A DNA stretch of 64,000 nucleotides, from the NCBI RefSeq assembly GCF_000717275.1, contig NZ_JNYV01000002.1, positions 1,116,001-1,180,000 of the forward strand, in the 5' to 3' direction. The first letter of the stretch is position 1; the number at the start of each line of letters is the position of its first letter. Origin of the DNA: Kitasatospora arboriphila. GTDB taxonomy: Bacteria; Actinomycetota; Actinomycetes; Mycobacteriales; Mycobacteriaceae. Positions 1-7,704 of this stretch are shown here, piece by piece. Position numbers and translations under genes: made by a program. A model generated the notes under the pieces. The model did not search any database. It was not told the origin of the DNA and saw only the letters and a program-made list of their open reading frames with translations.

Positions 1-366
1 GGGAGGCAGAGCCAGCGTGGCCAGTGCACCTTCTGCCAATGCGGCCAACGGTTCGGTCACTGAGGCATCGGCTAGCAGAACCGGTACTGCAGCAACAGTT
101 TCGGCAACGGGCCCGGGCACTCCGTAACGGCCGAGTGTCTCGACCGCGACGACCATCTCGACGGCGCCGGCGCCCATGCCGCCGTTGTCGTCGGAGATCA
201 GCAGTGCGTTGACGCCGGTCTCGGCCAGCCTCGACCACACCTTGCGCCCTGGTTCGAGGTCCCCGGTGTTCCACGCGCGAATCACCGCGGGGAGATCACT
301 CTTGGCGAGCATGGCGTCGATCGACGACGCGAGATCGCGGTGCTCGTCTTCCAGCAGAAATCTCAT
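1..366 (-). CDS. Acyl-CoA dehydrogenase family protein, C-terminal part beyond window
   Basis: The reading frame is open from an ATG at 366 to the window edge, so only about 122 N-terminal residues are visible. The start reads MRFLLEDEHRDL, typical of the alpha-helical N-domain of the acyl-CoA dehydrogenase fold, and the later GVNALLISDDNGGMGAG resembles the region where FadE proteins carry a P-E-x-x-G-G-x-G motif. The ATG follows directly on the TAG stop of the upstream acyl-CoA dehydrogenase with no spacer, so the two are almost certainly cotranslated. Neighbouring FadE pairs in mycolic-acid bacteria often form alpha2beta2 heterotetramers in which one partner lacks the catalytic base. That is inference here because the catalytic domain of this partner lies outside the window. 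Confidence 0.8.
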   Translation of the reverse strand, partial: MRFLLEDEHRDLASSIDAMLAKSDLPAVIRAWNTGDLEPGRKVWSRLAETGVNALLISDDNGGMGAGAVEMVVAVETLGRYGVPGPVAETVAAVPVLLADASVTEPLAALAEGALATLALPP

Positions 367-1542
367 CTAGCGGTCCCCTCGCGGAAGTCCGAGCAGTCGT
401 TCGGCGATCACGTTTCGCTGGATCTCGTTGGTACCGGCATAAATCGGCCCCGACAGTGAGAACAGGTACCCATCGGTCCAGTCGCCGGACGGGTGCCGAA
501 GCGCAACTTCGGATTCCGGTCCCAACAGATCCAACGCTGTCTCGTGGGTTGCGATGTCCCACTGTGACCAGAACACCTTGTTGATCGACGATTCCATGCC
601 CAGCTGTCCGCCCTCTGCCAGTCTGCTCACGGTGGCAAACGTGGACAGCTCATACGCCCGGGCACCGATCCACGCATCGGCCACGCGGTCGCCGAGACCG
701 GCGCGCAGCCCGGGTGCGGTGTCGCCCCACAGGTTCAGCAGCCGGTCGGTGGTGGCAAGGAAACGGCCGGGGGAGCGGAGGGAGAGTCCACGTTCGTTGG
801 CCGCGGTGCTCATGGCCACCTTCCAGCCGTTGTTCACCTCGCCGATCACTCCGGACTCGCCGGGCTGATCTGGATCGTCGGGAACAAAGACGTTCTCCAG
901 GAACAGCTCTGCGAACCCTGGCTCGCCGTCGAGCTGATTGATGGGCCGCACGGTGACACCCTCTGCGCGCAGATCGAACATGAAGTAGGTGATCCCGCGG
1001 TGCCGAACCGAGTCGGGGTCGGAACGGAACAGGCCGAAACCCCAGTCCGCGAAGCTCGATCGTGAGCTCCAGGTCTTCTGACCGTTGAGCAGCCAGCCGC
1101 CTTCGGTACGAGTTGCGGTGGATCGCAGCGACGCGAGGTCGCTGCCGGCCTCGGGTTCGCTCCATGCCTGACCCCAGATGTCGTCGGCCCGTGCCATCCG
1201 CGGCATGATCCGTGTCAGCTGATCAGGGTGAGCATGTTCGAAAAGCGTTGGTGCCAACAGGAAGATGCCGTTCTGGCTGACTCGGCCCGGAGCCCCGCTG
1301 CGGTAATACTCTTCTTCGAAGATCAGCCAGTGCAGCAGCGGTGCGTCGCGACCACCGAACTCTTCGGGCCAGCTGACCACCGACATGCGGGCGTCGGCCA
1401 TGGTGGCCTCCCACTGTCGGTGCTGTTCGAAGCCTTCGGCGCTGTCCATGGACCGCAGCGGTTTTTGGGGAACGTTCTCGGACAGCCATCCCCGGACCTC
1501 GTCGCGAAAGGTGTTCGCCGCGTCGTCGAAGAGCAGATCCAT
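367..1542 (-). CDS. Acyl-CoA dehydrogenase (FadE family)
   Basis: This 391-residue flavoprotein has the usual family length. The N-terminal helical domain starts MDLLFDDAANTFRDEV. The middle beta domain carries GQAWSEPEAGSDLASL (flavin/substrate loop) and NGQKTWSSR, and the C-terminal helical domain ends with YAGTNEIQRNVIAERLLGLP, a typical FadE C-terminus. It should oxidise an acyl-CoA to the 2-enoyl-CoA in the cytoplasm. It lies between an enoyl-CoA hydratase (its ATG shares one base with that gene's TGA) and a second acyl-CoA dehydrogenase that abuts its stop codon. The three genes look like one operon for oxidation of an acyl or ring-derived CoA ester. The substrate cannot be read from the sequence. 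Confidence 0.9.
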   Translation of the reverse strand: MDLLFDDAANTFRDEVRGWLSENVPQKPLRSMDSAEGFEQHRQWEATMADARMSVVSWPEEFGGRDAPLLHWLIFEEEYYRSGAPGRVSQNGIFLLAPTLFEHAHPDQLTRIMPRMARADDIWGQAWSEPEAGSDLASLRSTATRTEGGWLLNGQKTWSSRSSFADWGFGLFRSDPDSVRHRGITYFMFDLRAEGVTVRPINQLDGEPGFAELFLENVFVPDDPDQPGESGVIGEVNNGWKVAMSTAANERGLSLRSPGRFLATTDRLLNLWGDTAPGLRAGLGDRVADAWIGARAYELSTFATVSRLAEGGQLGMESSINKVFWSQWDIATHETALDLLGPESEVALRHPSGDWTDGYLFSLSGPIYAGTNEIQRNVIAERLLGLPRGDR

Positions 1543-2435
1543 CAGGACTCCTGCCTGGTAGCGCTGGACTTCATCGACTTGGCGTCCATGCCGCCCAAGG
1601 GGTCACCCTCGGGTGCTTCGGCATTGGCGCTGTGTGCGAAGTGGTGCCAGCCGAAGACCGAGTCCATCGCGTTTCGCATGCCCATCTGGTCTTCACAGAT
1701 GTTGACGGCCTTCTTGCACAACGCGAGTCCCAGCTGGGGCATCTCGGCAATGTTCCCGGCGATCTCGTCGACCTTCGCGGCCAGTTCGTCGCGGGGGACA
1801 ACGTGGTTGACCATGCCCCAGTCGAGGGCTTCCTTGGCTCCGAACCGCTGGCCGGTGAAAAGGATCTCCTTGGCGCGGCGTGGGCCGAGCACAAATGCGT
1901 GGGCGAAGTACTCGACCCCGGGGATGCCCATCCGGGCGACCGGGTCGGAGAAGAACGCGTCGTCCGATGCGACGATGAAGTCGCAGATCCAGGCCAGCAT
2001 CATGCCGCCGGCGATGCAGGCACCGTGCACCTGTGCGATCACGGGTTTGGGGATCTCCCGCCAGCGGCGGCACATCCCCATGTACACCTCGACCTCGCGG
2101 GCGAGGCGCTGGTCACCGCCTGTGCGGTCGGTGTGGTCCCAATAGAGGGTGGCGGTGTTCGGGTACTCGACGTGGAAGTCGCGTTCAGGCGTGCCGATGT
2201 CGTGACCGGCGGAGAAGTGTTTGCCCGCCGCACGCAGGACGATGACCTTGACGTCGGCATCGTTGACGGCACGTACGAACGCCGCGTCGAGGGAGTACGT
2301 CATGACCGAGTTCTGCGCGTTGCGATAGTCGGGACGGTTCAACGTCACGTACGCGACAGCGCCCACGGTCTCGTACGCCACCGGGGAGGTGTCGACGCCA
2401 AGCTCGGAAGCGGTGAGAGGGCTCGGGATAGTCAC
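1542..2435 (-). CDS. Enoyl-CoA hydratase/isomerase family protein
   Basis: The crotonase fold is clear: AYVTLNRPDYRNAQNS at the start, the first oxyanion-hole segment at FSAGHDIG, the second at HGACIAGGMMLAW, and the C-terminal trimerisation helix region. The open frame runs upstream to 2621, but that extension is low-complexity and unlike the family. The GTG at 2435 (protein VTIPSPLTASELG) gives 297 residues and a family-like N-terminus. No strong Shine-Dalgarno sequence precedes it, so the start is only moderately sure. It is the first gene of a three-gene minus-strand operon with two acyl-CoA dehydrogenases. It would hydrate the enoyl-CoA they make or act on a related intermediate. Confidence 0.85.
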   Translation of the reverse strand: MTIPSPLTASELGVDTSPVAYETVGAVAYVTLNRPDYRNAQNSVMTYSLDAAFVRAVNDADVKVIVLRAAGKHFSAGHDIGTPERDFHVEYPNTATLYWDHTDRTGGDQRLAREVEVYMGMCRRWREIPKPVIAQVHGACIAGGMMLAWICDFIVASDDAFFSDPVARMGIPGVEYFAHAFVLGPRRAKEILFTGQRFGAKEALDWGMVNHVVPRDELAAKVDEIAGNIAEMPQLGLALCKKAVNICEDQMGMRNAMDSVFGWHHFAHSANAEAPEGDPLGGMDAKSMKSSATRQES

Positions 2436-2580
2436 CTCGACACCATACCTAGCAAGTGCTTGGTTGGTAAATGGCGCCGGCGAGTCGGTTGTGCGGTGGC
2501 CGGCGTGATCGCTCTGCGAGGGCGATTCGGTCAGGAACTTCCACCATGGCCGCCGGCTGGGCTGCTCACGGGATGGCGGG

Positions 2581-2844
2581 TCACTCGGACAGTCGCCCGG
2601 GAAACAGCCAGTGGGCCACATTGCGGCGCGTGGCCATCAGCGATCTCCACGGGCCGCCTGCGGCCGGGTTGCCGGGGCCGTACATCCTTGGCTCTCCGGT
2701 TTTCGACCGGGCTGGCGGTGGCGGCGGGGTGTTCACCGAGATGGGTTCAAAAGCGGAAGACAGTACGTGCCCTCGTGGTTCTGACTGCGGCGGTACCGCA
2801 GGCCGCTCTATATCTGTGGCGGCCTGCGATACGCGCGTGCTCAT
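2581..2844 (-). CDS. Possible small proline-rich protein, unknown
   Basis: The 87-residue frame begins at an ATG whose last two bases are the first two of the TGA that ends the 29-residue ORF upstream (ATGA overlap), a typical translational coupling arrangement. The first half is Ser/Pro-rich with a PPPPP run. The second half ends with basic and aromatic residues (ATRRNVAHWLFPGRLSE). There is no recognised domain, signal peptide or membrane segment. Codon third positions are only moderately GC-rich. The support is the overlap and the shared orientation with tatA, not homology, so it may be spurious. Confidence 0.3.
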   Translation of the reverse strand: MSTRVSQAATDIERPAVPPQSEPRGHVLSSAFEPISVNTPPPPPARSKTGEPRMYGPGNPAAGGPWRSLMATRRNVAHWLFPGRLSE

Positions 2845-2930
2845 CCGGCGCTTCCGGTTGCTACAGCCTGCGCGATAACGCCGAAAGTGTTTCCGATTAC
2901 TTCGATGAGGTAAAAGAATGTTGACAGCAC
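2841..2930 (-). CDS. Possible 29-residue hydrophobic microprotein downstream of tatA
   Basis: A strong Shine-Dalgarno sequence (AAAGGAGAA, within 2933-2941) lies 2 bases before a GTG at 2930 that opens a 29-codon frame. The peptide starts LSTFFYLIEVIGN after the initiator and continues TFGVIAQAVATGSAG. It is mostly hydrophobic and could form one membrane-associated helix. It begins 47 bases after the tatA stop on the same strand and its stop overlaps the next ORF by four bases. Codon use is less GC-rich at third positions than in neighbouring genes. No family is recognised. The strong ribosome site and chained overlap argue for translation; the tiny length argues for caution. Confidence 0.4.
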   Translation of the reverse strand: MLSTFFYLIEVIGNTFGVIAQAVATGSAG

Positions 2931-2977
2931 GTTTCTCCTTTCGTGGTTGATACGGTTCTGGGCCGGGAACTCGTGAT

Positions 2978-3244
2978 CTATGCGGGCCGTTGCATTCGGC
3001 TGGTGCGTTCCGGGTCGGTACCTGTCCTCAGGGCGTCACCGCTGTCCAGAGCGGGATGCGAATTGGGTTGTGTTGCAGAATCTCCGGCGGTTTTTTCGTC
3101 GTTGTTCATCTCGCTGATCTCGCTCTTGAAGATTCGCATCGAGCGACCGAGTCCGCGTGCGGCGTCGGGTAGTTTTCTCGATCCGAAAAGAATCAAGAAA
3201 ACAAGAACGACGAGTACGATATGCCACGGTTGAAGAGCGTTCAT
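2978..3244 (-). CDS. tatA: Twin-arginine translocase subunit TatA-like protein
   Basis: This is an 88-residue protein from the ATG at 3244, which is preceded by AGGGGGATCA. An N-terminal membrane helix (residues about 8-20, [14 protein letters not shown]) is followed by the hallmark hinge and amphipathic helix [20 protein letters not shown], then a short acidic and polar tail. TatA oligomerises to form the path for folded Tat substrates. In actinobacteria the housekeeping tatA usually sits beside tatC and the pafBC proteasome-accessory genes. Here no tatC or tatB is nearby, so this is probably an additional, stand-alone copy. A longer upstream frame (to 3307) exists but lacks a better start. 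Two small ORFs follow on the same strand. Confidence 0.85.
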   Translation of the reverse strand: MNALQPWHIVLVVLVFLILFGSRKLPDAARGLGRSMRIFKSEISEMNNDEKTAGDSATQPNSHPALDSGDALRTGTDPERTSRMQRPA

Positions 3245-3606
3245 TGATCCCCCTGTGTACTGATTAGTTTTCGCGCCAGTGCGGAATTCTGTCAGTTGTG
3301 CACACATTCACCCCGACTGGTTCAGTGATACGCAGACTGTTTCTATGTAACATGAGTAGCACGATGTGGCAGCAGTCACAAGATGTACTGAGAATCCTTT
3401 TCAGGGGGCTGCGACTAGTGCAGGTCTTTTCGGGCGCCGAGGTGGCCGGATTCGTTCCGTGTCGCAGCTTGCAAAGTCATCTGTTTACGGTCGATGAACG
3501 GGACTTCGGACCACCACGTCCGCCCGAACCCCGCCACGCCGACCCAACTGCTCGATGCCACCGATGAGGTGCCGGCCAAGAGCAGCTGGTGGACGAGGGT
3601 GACGGG
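3245..3606 (+). other. Intergenic region upstream of tatA, no firm gene
   Basis: About 360 bases between the tatA start and the decayed NTF2-like gene. The part nearest tatA is relatively AT-rich and presumably holds its promoter, but I could not place convincing -35 and -10 boxes. A 38-codon plus-strand frame (ATG 3494 to TAG 3610) has strongly GC-rich third positions but no ribosome site. It overlaps the end of the NTF2-like remnant on the other strand. This stretch may be the debris of a former gene. Confidence 0.5.
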
Positions 3607-3846
3607 CTAGCCTCTCGTCGCCGGCTCGATCGTCAAGGAACTGATCTGTTTCGCTTTGTCCACTGTGAACCGGTTCGCCAGGTCGATTCGGCCGCCTGGC
3701 AAGTTTCCTTCGATGCGGTTGACCACAACGATTGCGTCGGCATGCTCTTCGGTTCGCAACCGTGTTGTGGTGTACGTGAACAAATGCGCGACTTCTGCAC
3801 GCCAGGAGACGATTTCGCTGCGACCCCGGTAGGTCCCCCGGCGACG
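3607..3846 (-). pseudogene. C-terminal remnant of a nuclear transport factor 2 (SnoaL)-like protein
   Basis: The minus-strand frame from 3846 to a TAG at 3607 reads like the second half of an NTF2-like protein: YRGRSEIVSW, then LRTEEHADAIVVVNRIEGN, LPGGRIDLANRF, and the ending QISSLTIEPATRG. This is the usual beta-strand pattern of small SnoaL/NTF2 proteins, which are normally 110-140 residues. A TGA lies just upstream (3847-3849), and no start codon with a ribosome site gives the missing N-terminal helices. The first half is therefore lost or shifted out of frame. The MerR gene starts 46 bases further on, divergently. A rearrangement or sequencing error in this stretch would both fit. Confidence 0.55.
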
Positions 3847-3864
3847 TCACCGCGAAGGTTGAGG

Positions 3865-3879
3865 TTCCCCTCAGGGGAA
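3865..3879. promoter_or_regulatory. Palindromic operator candidate for the adjacent MerR regulator
   Basis: TTCCCCTCAGGGGAA is a perfect inverted repeat with 6-base arms and a 3-base centre, ending 13 bases before the MerR-family start codon. MerR/BmrR-type regulators bind similar CCC-rich dyads between promoter elements, and here autoregulation would be expected. The Shine-Dalgarno sequence GGGGGAG follows directly. Function is inferred from position and symmetry. Confidence 0.55.
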
Positions 3880-3892
3880 GGGGGAGACTGAG

Positions 3893-4714
3893 ATGGTGCC
3901 CAGTTTGATGACCATCGGTGACTTCAGCCGCGCGACACGTCTCAGTGCAAAAGCGCTCAGGTTCTACCACCGTGTGGGCCTGCTCGAACCCGCTGCCGTG
4001 GACCCGAACAATCAGTACCGCTACTACGGGCGCGGACAGATCGAGGATGCACGGGTCATTCACCACCTCCGCTCGCTCGACATGCCTGTCGAGGAAATCC
4101 ACCGAGCGCTGCAGGCATCCGGCGAAGAAGAAAAGAACGCCATCATCGCCGACCATCTGCGGCGCATGGAAGAACGGCTGGCGCACACTCGATCGGCGGT
4201 GGAGTCGCTACGGCGATTGTTGACGGACCACACACAGCCGGTTCGGATCGAACGACGTGACATCGCGAGCATGTGTGTGTTGGTCATTCGCGACAGCATC
4301 GATCTGGCTGATCTGGGTGCTTGGTTCACAAGTGCCAACGCGGGCCTCGATGACGTTGTCACGCGATCGAACATCCCCACCGATGGGCCGCGCGGTGGAC
4401 TGTGGTCGACCGAGTTGTTCCTGGACGAACACGGCGAATGTGCCCTCTTCCAGCCGGTTGCGCCCTTGAGTGCACCGCCCGAAGGCGGCCGGGTCGTACT
4501 GGAAACACTGCCCGCCGTGACGCTGGCGGTGGCGACGCACCGGGGCAACGATGCGACCATCGGCGAGGTGTATGCAGACCTCGGCGCTTACGTCAACGAA
4601 CACGGCATCGGCGCACCCGGTCCGGTGCGAGAAACCTACCTCGACGGCACTCCCGGTCGAGACGGCACAACCGAGATCGGCTGGCCTATCACTGCTTCGA
4701 GCACAAGCATTTGA
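3893..4714 (+). CDS. MerR-family transcriptional regulator with GyrI-like effector domain
   Basis: The 273-residue protein has an N-terminal winged HTH of the MerR type (MTIGDFSRATRLSAKALRFY, then GLLEPAAVDPNNQYRYY) and a long dimerisation helix around residues 75-115. A C-terminal GyrI/BmrR-like ligand-binding domain covers roughly residues 120-270. That architecture is typical of sensors for bulky, often cationic compounds. GGGGGAG sits 6 bases before the ATG at 3893; an internal ATG at 3908 would remove only five residues. A perfect dyad lies just upstream. No obvious target transporter is adjacent: the next gene is a convergent zinc-ribbon protein, and the alpha/beta hydrolase at 5084 is the nearest co-directional gene. 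Confidence 0.88.
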   Translation: MVPSLMTIGDFSRATRLSAKALRFYHRVGLLEPAAVDPNNQYRYYGRGQIEDARVIHHLRSLDMPVEEIHRALQASGEEEKNAIIADHLRRMEERLAHTRSAVESLRRLLTDHTQPVRIERRDIASMCVLVIRDSIDLADLGAWFTSANAGLDDVVTRSNIPTDGPRGGLWSTELFLDEHGECALFQPVAPLSAPPEGGRVVLETLPAVTLAVATHRGNDATIGEVYADLGAYVNEHGIGAPGPVRETYLDGTPGRDGTTEIGWPITASSTSI

Positions 4715-4717
4715 CCA

Positions 4718-4933
4718 CTACACCGCCGCGACGGTGCCGCAGATGCCACATTGCTCGAATTGGCGCCGCTTCCAGCGCGCGATCGGTATGAAGAACAACG
4801 TGAATTGTTGGTACTGCCTGATCCGTGCCCACTGTGTGGTGTTGTTGCAGTGAGGACATGTGCGGGTTTGCCCCGGGCCGAGGTGTTTCTGCTTGGTGCC
4901 GAAACCAAAGATGAAGAACACGAAGCCCAGCAT
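4718..4933 (-). CDS. Small zinc-ribbon protein
   Basis: This is a 71-residue protein from the ATG at 4933, preceded by AAGGAAG at a good distance. It starts with a short hydrophobic segment (MLGFVFFIFGFGTKQK), followed by a first Cys pair (TCPHCNNTT), an aromatic/basic spacer with LFFIPIARWKRR, and a second Cys pair (EQCGICGTV). The two CxxC pairs should bind one zinc ion. Proteins of this layout are common and uncharacterised in actinobacteria. The convergent MerR gene ends three bases away, and the alpha/beta hydrolase starts divergently 150 bases on the other side. Confidence 0.75.
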   Translation of the reverse strand: MLGFVFFIFGFGTKQKHLGPGQTRTCPHCNNTTQWARIRQYQQFTLFFIPIARWKRRQFEQCGICGTVAAV

Positions 4934-5083
4934 ATAGCTTCCTTCGAGGCCGGCCGGTTGTCTGCGGTGGTTGCACGTCGATCGGGCGCGGCTGACCCGA
5001 TGGCCGGCCGTCGCGCGGCCGATGACTTCTGTACTGTCCCGCGGTCTACCCCGCTGGGTACATCGACAGGCAGGAATGCAGAC

Positions 5084-5944
5084 ATGACAGGTGCAACGCG
5101 CGCGGGCATGACATCGGTGCAGGCCAACGGTGTGCAACTCGGCATCGAAAGATTCGGCCGTGAGGCAGACCCGCTGATCCTCCTGGCCGGCGGCACCACG
5201 ATGTTGTCGTGGCCGGACGCACTGTGTGAACGCCTCGCAACCGGTGGTCGGCACGTGGTGCGCTACGACCTGCGTGACTCAGGGACGTCGACCACCCTCA
5301 ACCCGGACAACGCTGCCTACAACCTCCGGGATCTGGCCGCAGACGCGGCCGCGTTGGCAGGGGCGCTCGGGAAACGCGCACATCTCGGCGGAATCGGTGT
5401 CGGTGGCATGGTTGCTCAAGTCGCCGCGCTCGACCATCCCGATGTGTTCTCAGCGTTGACCCTCGTCGGCACCCGACCGGTGGCGCCCGGTCCGGCAGAC
5501 GAGGATCTGCCCGAACACGACGCCGCGGTCATGGCCGAATTGTTCTCTCGCCCGATGCCGGATTGGAGCGACAGGGAGGCCGTCGGGACGTTCGCTGCCA
5601 AGGGTGCCGAGTCATTGCGCAACGACCCGGCCGAGGCGCGGTCCACGGCGATGCGGATCTGGGATCGGACGCCATCGACCGAACCGCCGGTGCATCAGGC
5701 GAACCAGCTCGCGATGGTGTTCTCCCGCATCGACTGTGCCCCACGATGGCGGGAGCGTCTCGGTGGACTCGACCTGCCCACCCTCGTGGTGCACGGTCGC
5801 GAGGACCCGTTCTTCCCCGTCGGTAACGGCGAGGTCCTCGCTGCCGAAATCCCTGGCGCCCGCCTGCTGGTGCTCGACGACATGGGTACCGCATTGCCAC
5901 ATGCGGCCACCGACCGAGTCGCTTCCGCCATGCTTGCGGTCTGA
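5084..5944 (+). CDS. Alpha/beta hydrolase
   Basis: This is a 286-residue alpha/beta hydrolase from the ATG at 5084 (AGGAA upstream); the open frame further upstream is non-coding. Motifs in order: LILLAGGTTMLSW at the oxyanion region, YDLRDSGTS typical of aclacinomycin methylesterase-like and lactonase-like hydrolases, and a changed nucleophile elbow, GIGVGGMVAQ. There the usual Ser of G-x-S-x-G is Val or Gly, so the catalytic serine appears absent. The acidic residue (GREDPFFP) and the His region (ALPHAA) are present. The missing serine suggests a non-hydrolytic role or an unusual nucleophile. It may be a target of the MerR regulator upstream, but spacing and the intervening minus-strand gene leave that open. 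Confidence 0.8.
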   Translation: MTGATRAGMTSVQANGVQLGIERFGREADPLILLAGGTTMLSWPDALCERLATGGRHVVRYDLRDSGTSTTLNPDNAAYNLRDLAADAAALAGALGKRAHLGGIGVGGMVAQVAALDHPDVFSALTLVGTRPVAPGPADEDLPEHDAAVMAELFSRPMPDWSDREAVGTFAAKGAESLRNDPAEARSTAMRIWDRTPSTEPPVHQANQLAMVFSRIDCAPRWRERLGGLDLPTLVVHGREDPFFPVGNGEVLAAEIPGARLLVLDDMGTALPHAATDRVASAMLAV

Positions 5945-5979
5945 TCGTCAGTTCGTCGTCAATCCGGCCAAGGCCTTCC

Positions 5980-7704
5980 TCAGAGATGTTGCGCACTGGC
6001 GGTTGCCGGTTCCGCTGCCCGGTACGCGAGCCATCCACCGAACCGGGTGATGTCCGTAGCGTCGGACAAAGCCGCACGCTCGCAACTGAATCCGATCATC
6101 GACCGTCCGCCGGTGAGCTGCACCGATCCCAGCATCATCGGCGCGGGCAATGTGGTGAGAAACGACGACAGTTCGGCCGGGGCCATCCGCCAGACGCCTC
6201 CGGTGATCGAACTGCCGCCGTCGATCGTGCGCACCAGTCCCGGTTTGGGTGGCGTGGTCGGCAGGGCATAGAGAGCATAGGCGGGGGCGGTGTGATCGGC
6301 GCCTACGAATCGCGCTCCCCGGCTTGTCATCTCGTGCTCGAGTGGCTGGCCTGGTAGGTGTGCGCCGACGACGAACACGTCCGACCACGATGCGCCGATG
6401 GATTCGATCCACGGCGCCCCTTGTGACAACGGCGGTGTTGCACCCGCAGCTGCAACCGGCTCTGGCGTCTCGACAACTCGGCGGGCCACGTCGAGGGCGA
6501 CCGCATCGTGGAAGGCGCCCGCCAGCACAGTGACCCCGAACTGGGCGGGCCCGGCGGTTCCCGCGGGGACGGCGACACCACACAGGTCGAACAGGTTCGC
6601 GAAGTTGGTGTAGGTGCCGAGCCACGAGTTCACGCCGATCGGGTCGTCGTCGACCGCTGCGATCGATGGATGTCCTGGAACGGTCGGAACCAGCAGTGCG
6701 TCGAAATCCGACAGCAACGCAACGCTTTCGACGCGCAGACGCTCGAGCCGCTCCAGGTCGCGCGCCATCTGAGACGCCGTCACTGTTCCCGCCGCCGAGA
6801 TCACGCGGCCGACGGTGGGGTCCACTGCATGGCGATGCGTGTCGACGAAGGCGCCGACAGCCGCGTGGCGTTCGGCGACAAGTCCACCCTCGTAGAGCAG
6901 GCGTGCTGCCTCGAGAAATGGTTCGAATGGAATTGCTTGTACAACAACACCGTCCGCGCGCAGTCGGTCCACGACTCGGTCAAAGGCCTCACTCCAGCCC
7001 GGGGACATCGCCGGTAACTCGCGCGGTATCGCAATGCGCGGGACGGGAGGTGCGGCCAGTGGTATGTCGTGTGGGAGAGCGCGTGTGCCCTCGCCTCCGG
7101 ACATGAACCCCATGGCGGCGTTGGCAGTCTCGAGGTCTCGGGCCATGATGGTCACCGCATCCCACGATCGGCATGCGGGCACCAGCCCTCGCGTGGAGAC
7201 CAGGCCCAGGGTGGGTTTGATCCCGACTATGCCTCCGAGCGCTGCCGGTACCCGGCCGGAACCGGCTGTGTCGGTACCGATCGCGATGTCTGCGAGTCCG
7301 AGCGCGACGGCCACCGCCGATCCTGAGCTCGAACCACCCGCGATGTGGTCTGGTCGTCGCGCGTCCCGGACACCTCCGTAGGGGCTTCTCTGCCCGACCA
7401 ATCCGGTGGCGAACTGGTCCATGTTCGTCGACCCCACGACGGTGGCCCCTGCGGCCCGTAGCCGTGCGACCGCGTCGGCGTCAACGCTCGCCGGCGCAGC
7501 GGCGTATGAGGGGCATCCGGCGGTGGTCGGCAGTCCCGCGACATCGACGTTGTTTTTGACTGCCAACAGCATTCCGGCGAGCGGGCCCGTCGCTGCCGCC
7601 GCGGCCTTGCGCAGGTCCTCTCGGGCGAGAAGGTCGATCCAGATCTCGGACCGATCGAGTGTGTCCACTGCCTCGAAGAACGCTTCCACTCGTTCGGTCA
7701 TCAT
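5980..7704 (-). CDS. atzF: Allophanate hydrolase (amidase domain plus C-terminal domain)
   Basis: This 574-residue protein would split allophanate into ammonia and CO2, the last step of biuret and cyanurate breakdown. The amidase-signature triad is visible: Lys50 in LLAVKNNVD, Ser125/126 in AGGSSSGSA, and Ser149 in GTDTAGSGRVPA. Residues from about 450 to the end (VFVVGAHLPGQPLEHE, then ARFVGADHTAPAYALY) match the separate C-terminal domain found in AtzF-type enzymes and in urea amidolyase. The C-terminal domain favours allophanate over generic amidases such as ureidomalonase. The ATG at 7704 overlaps the previous stop by four bases, making this the last gene of a coupled operon. The frame runs on upstream to 7995 but inside the preceding gene. 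Confidence 0.88.
   Translation of the reverse strand: MMTERVEAFFEAVDTLDRSEIWIDLLAREDLRKAAAAATGPLAGMLLAVKNNVDVAGLPTTAGCPSYAAAPASVDADAVARLRAAGATVVGSTNMDQFATGLVGQRSPYGGVRDARRPDHIAGGSSSGSAVAVALGLADIAIGTDTAGSGRVPAALGGIVGIKPTLGLVSTRGLVPACRSWDAVTIMARDLETANAAMGFMSGGEGTRALPHDIPLAAPPVPRIAIPRELPAMSPGWSEAFDRVVDRLRADGVVVQAIPFEPFLEAARLLYEGGLVAERHAAVGAFVDTHRHAVDPTVGRVISAAGTVTASQMARDLERLERLRVESVALLSDFDALLVPTVPGHPSIAAVDDDPIGVNSWLGTYTNFANLFDLCGVAVPAGTAGPAQFGVTVLAGAFHDAVALDVARRVVETPEPVAAAGATPPLSQGAPWIESIGASWSDVFVVGAHLPGQPLEHEMTSRGARFVGADHTAPAYALYALPTTPPKPGLVRTIDGGSSITGGVWRMAPAELSSFLTTLPAPMMLGSVQLTGGRSMIGFSCERAALSDATDITRFGGWLAYRAAEPATASAQHL

Noticed and set aside
2921..2951. TTGACA on the plus strand as a -35 box
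   Set aside because: No -10 box at a suitable distance and no gene downstream on that strand; the bases fit better as the start of the minus-strand micro-ORF.
3494..3610. 38-codon plus-strand frame with strong GC third positions
   Set aside because: No ribosome site, no homology, and overlap with the NTF2-like remnant; left undecided and mentioned only in the intergenic entry.
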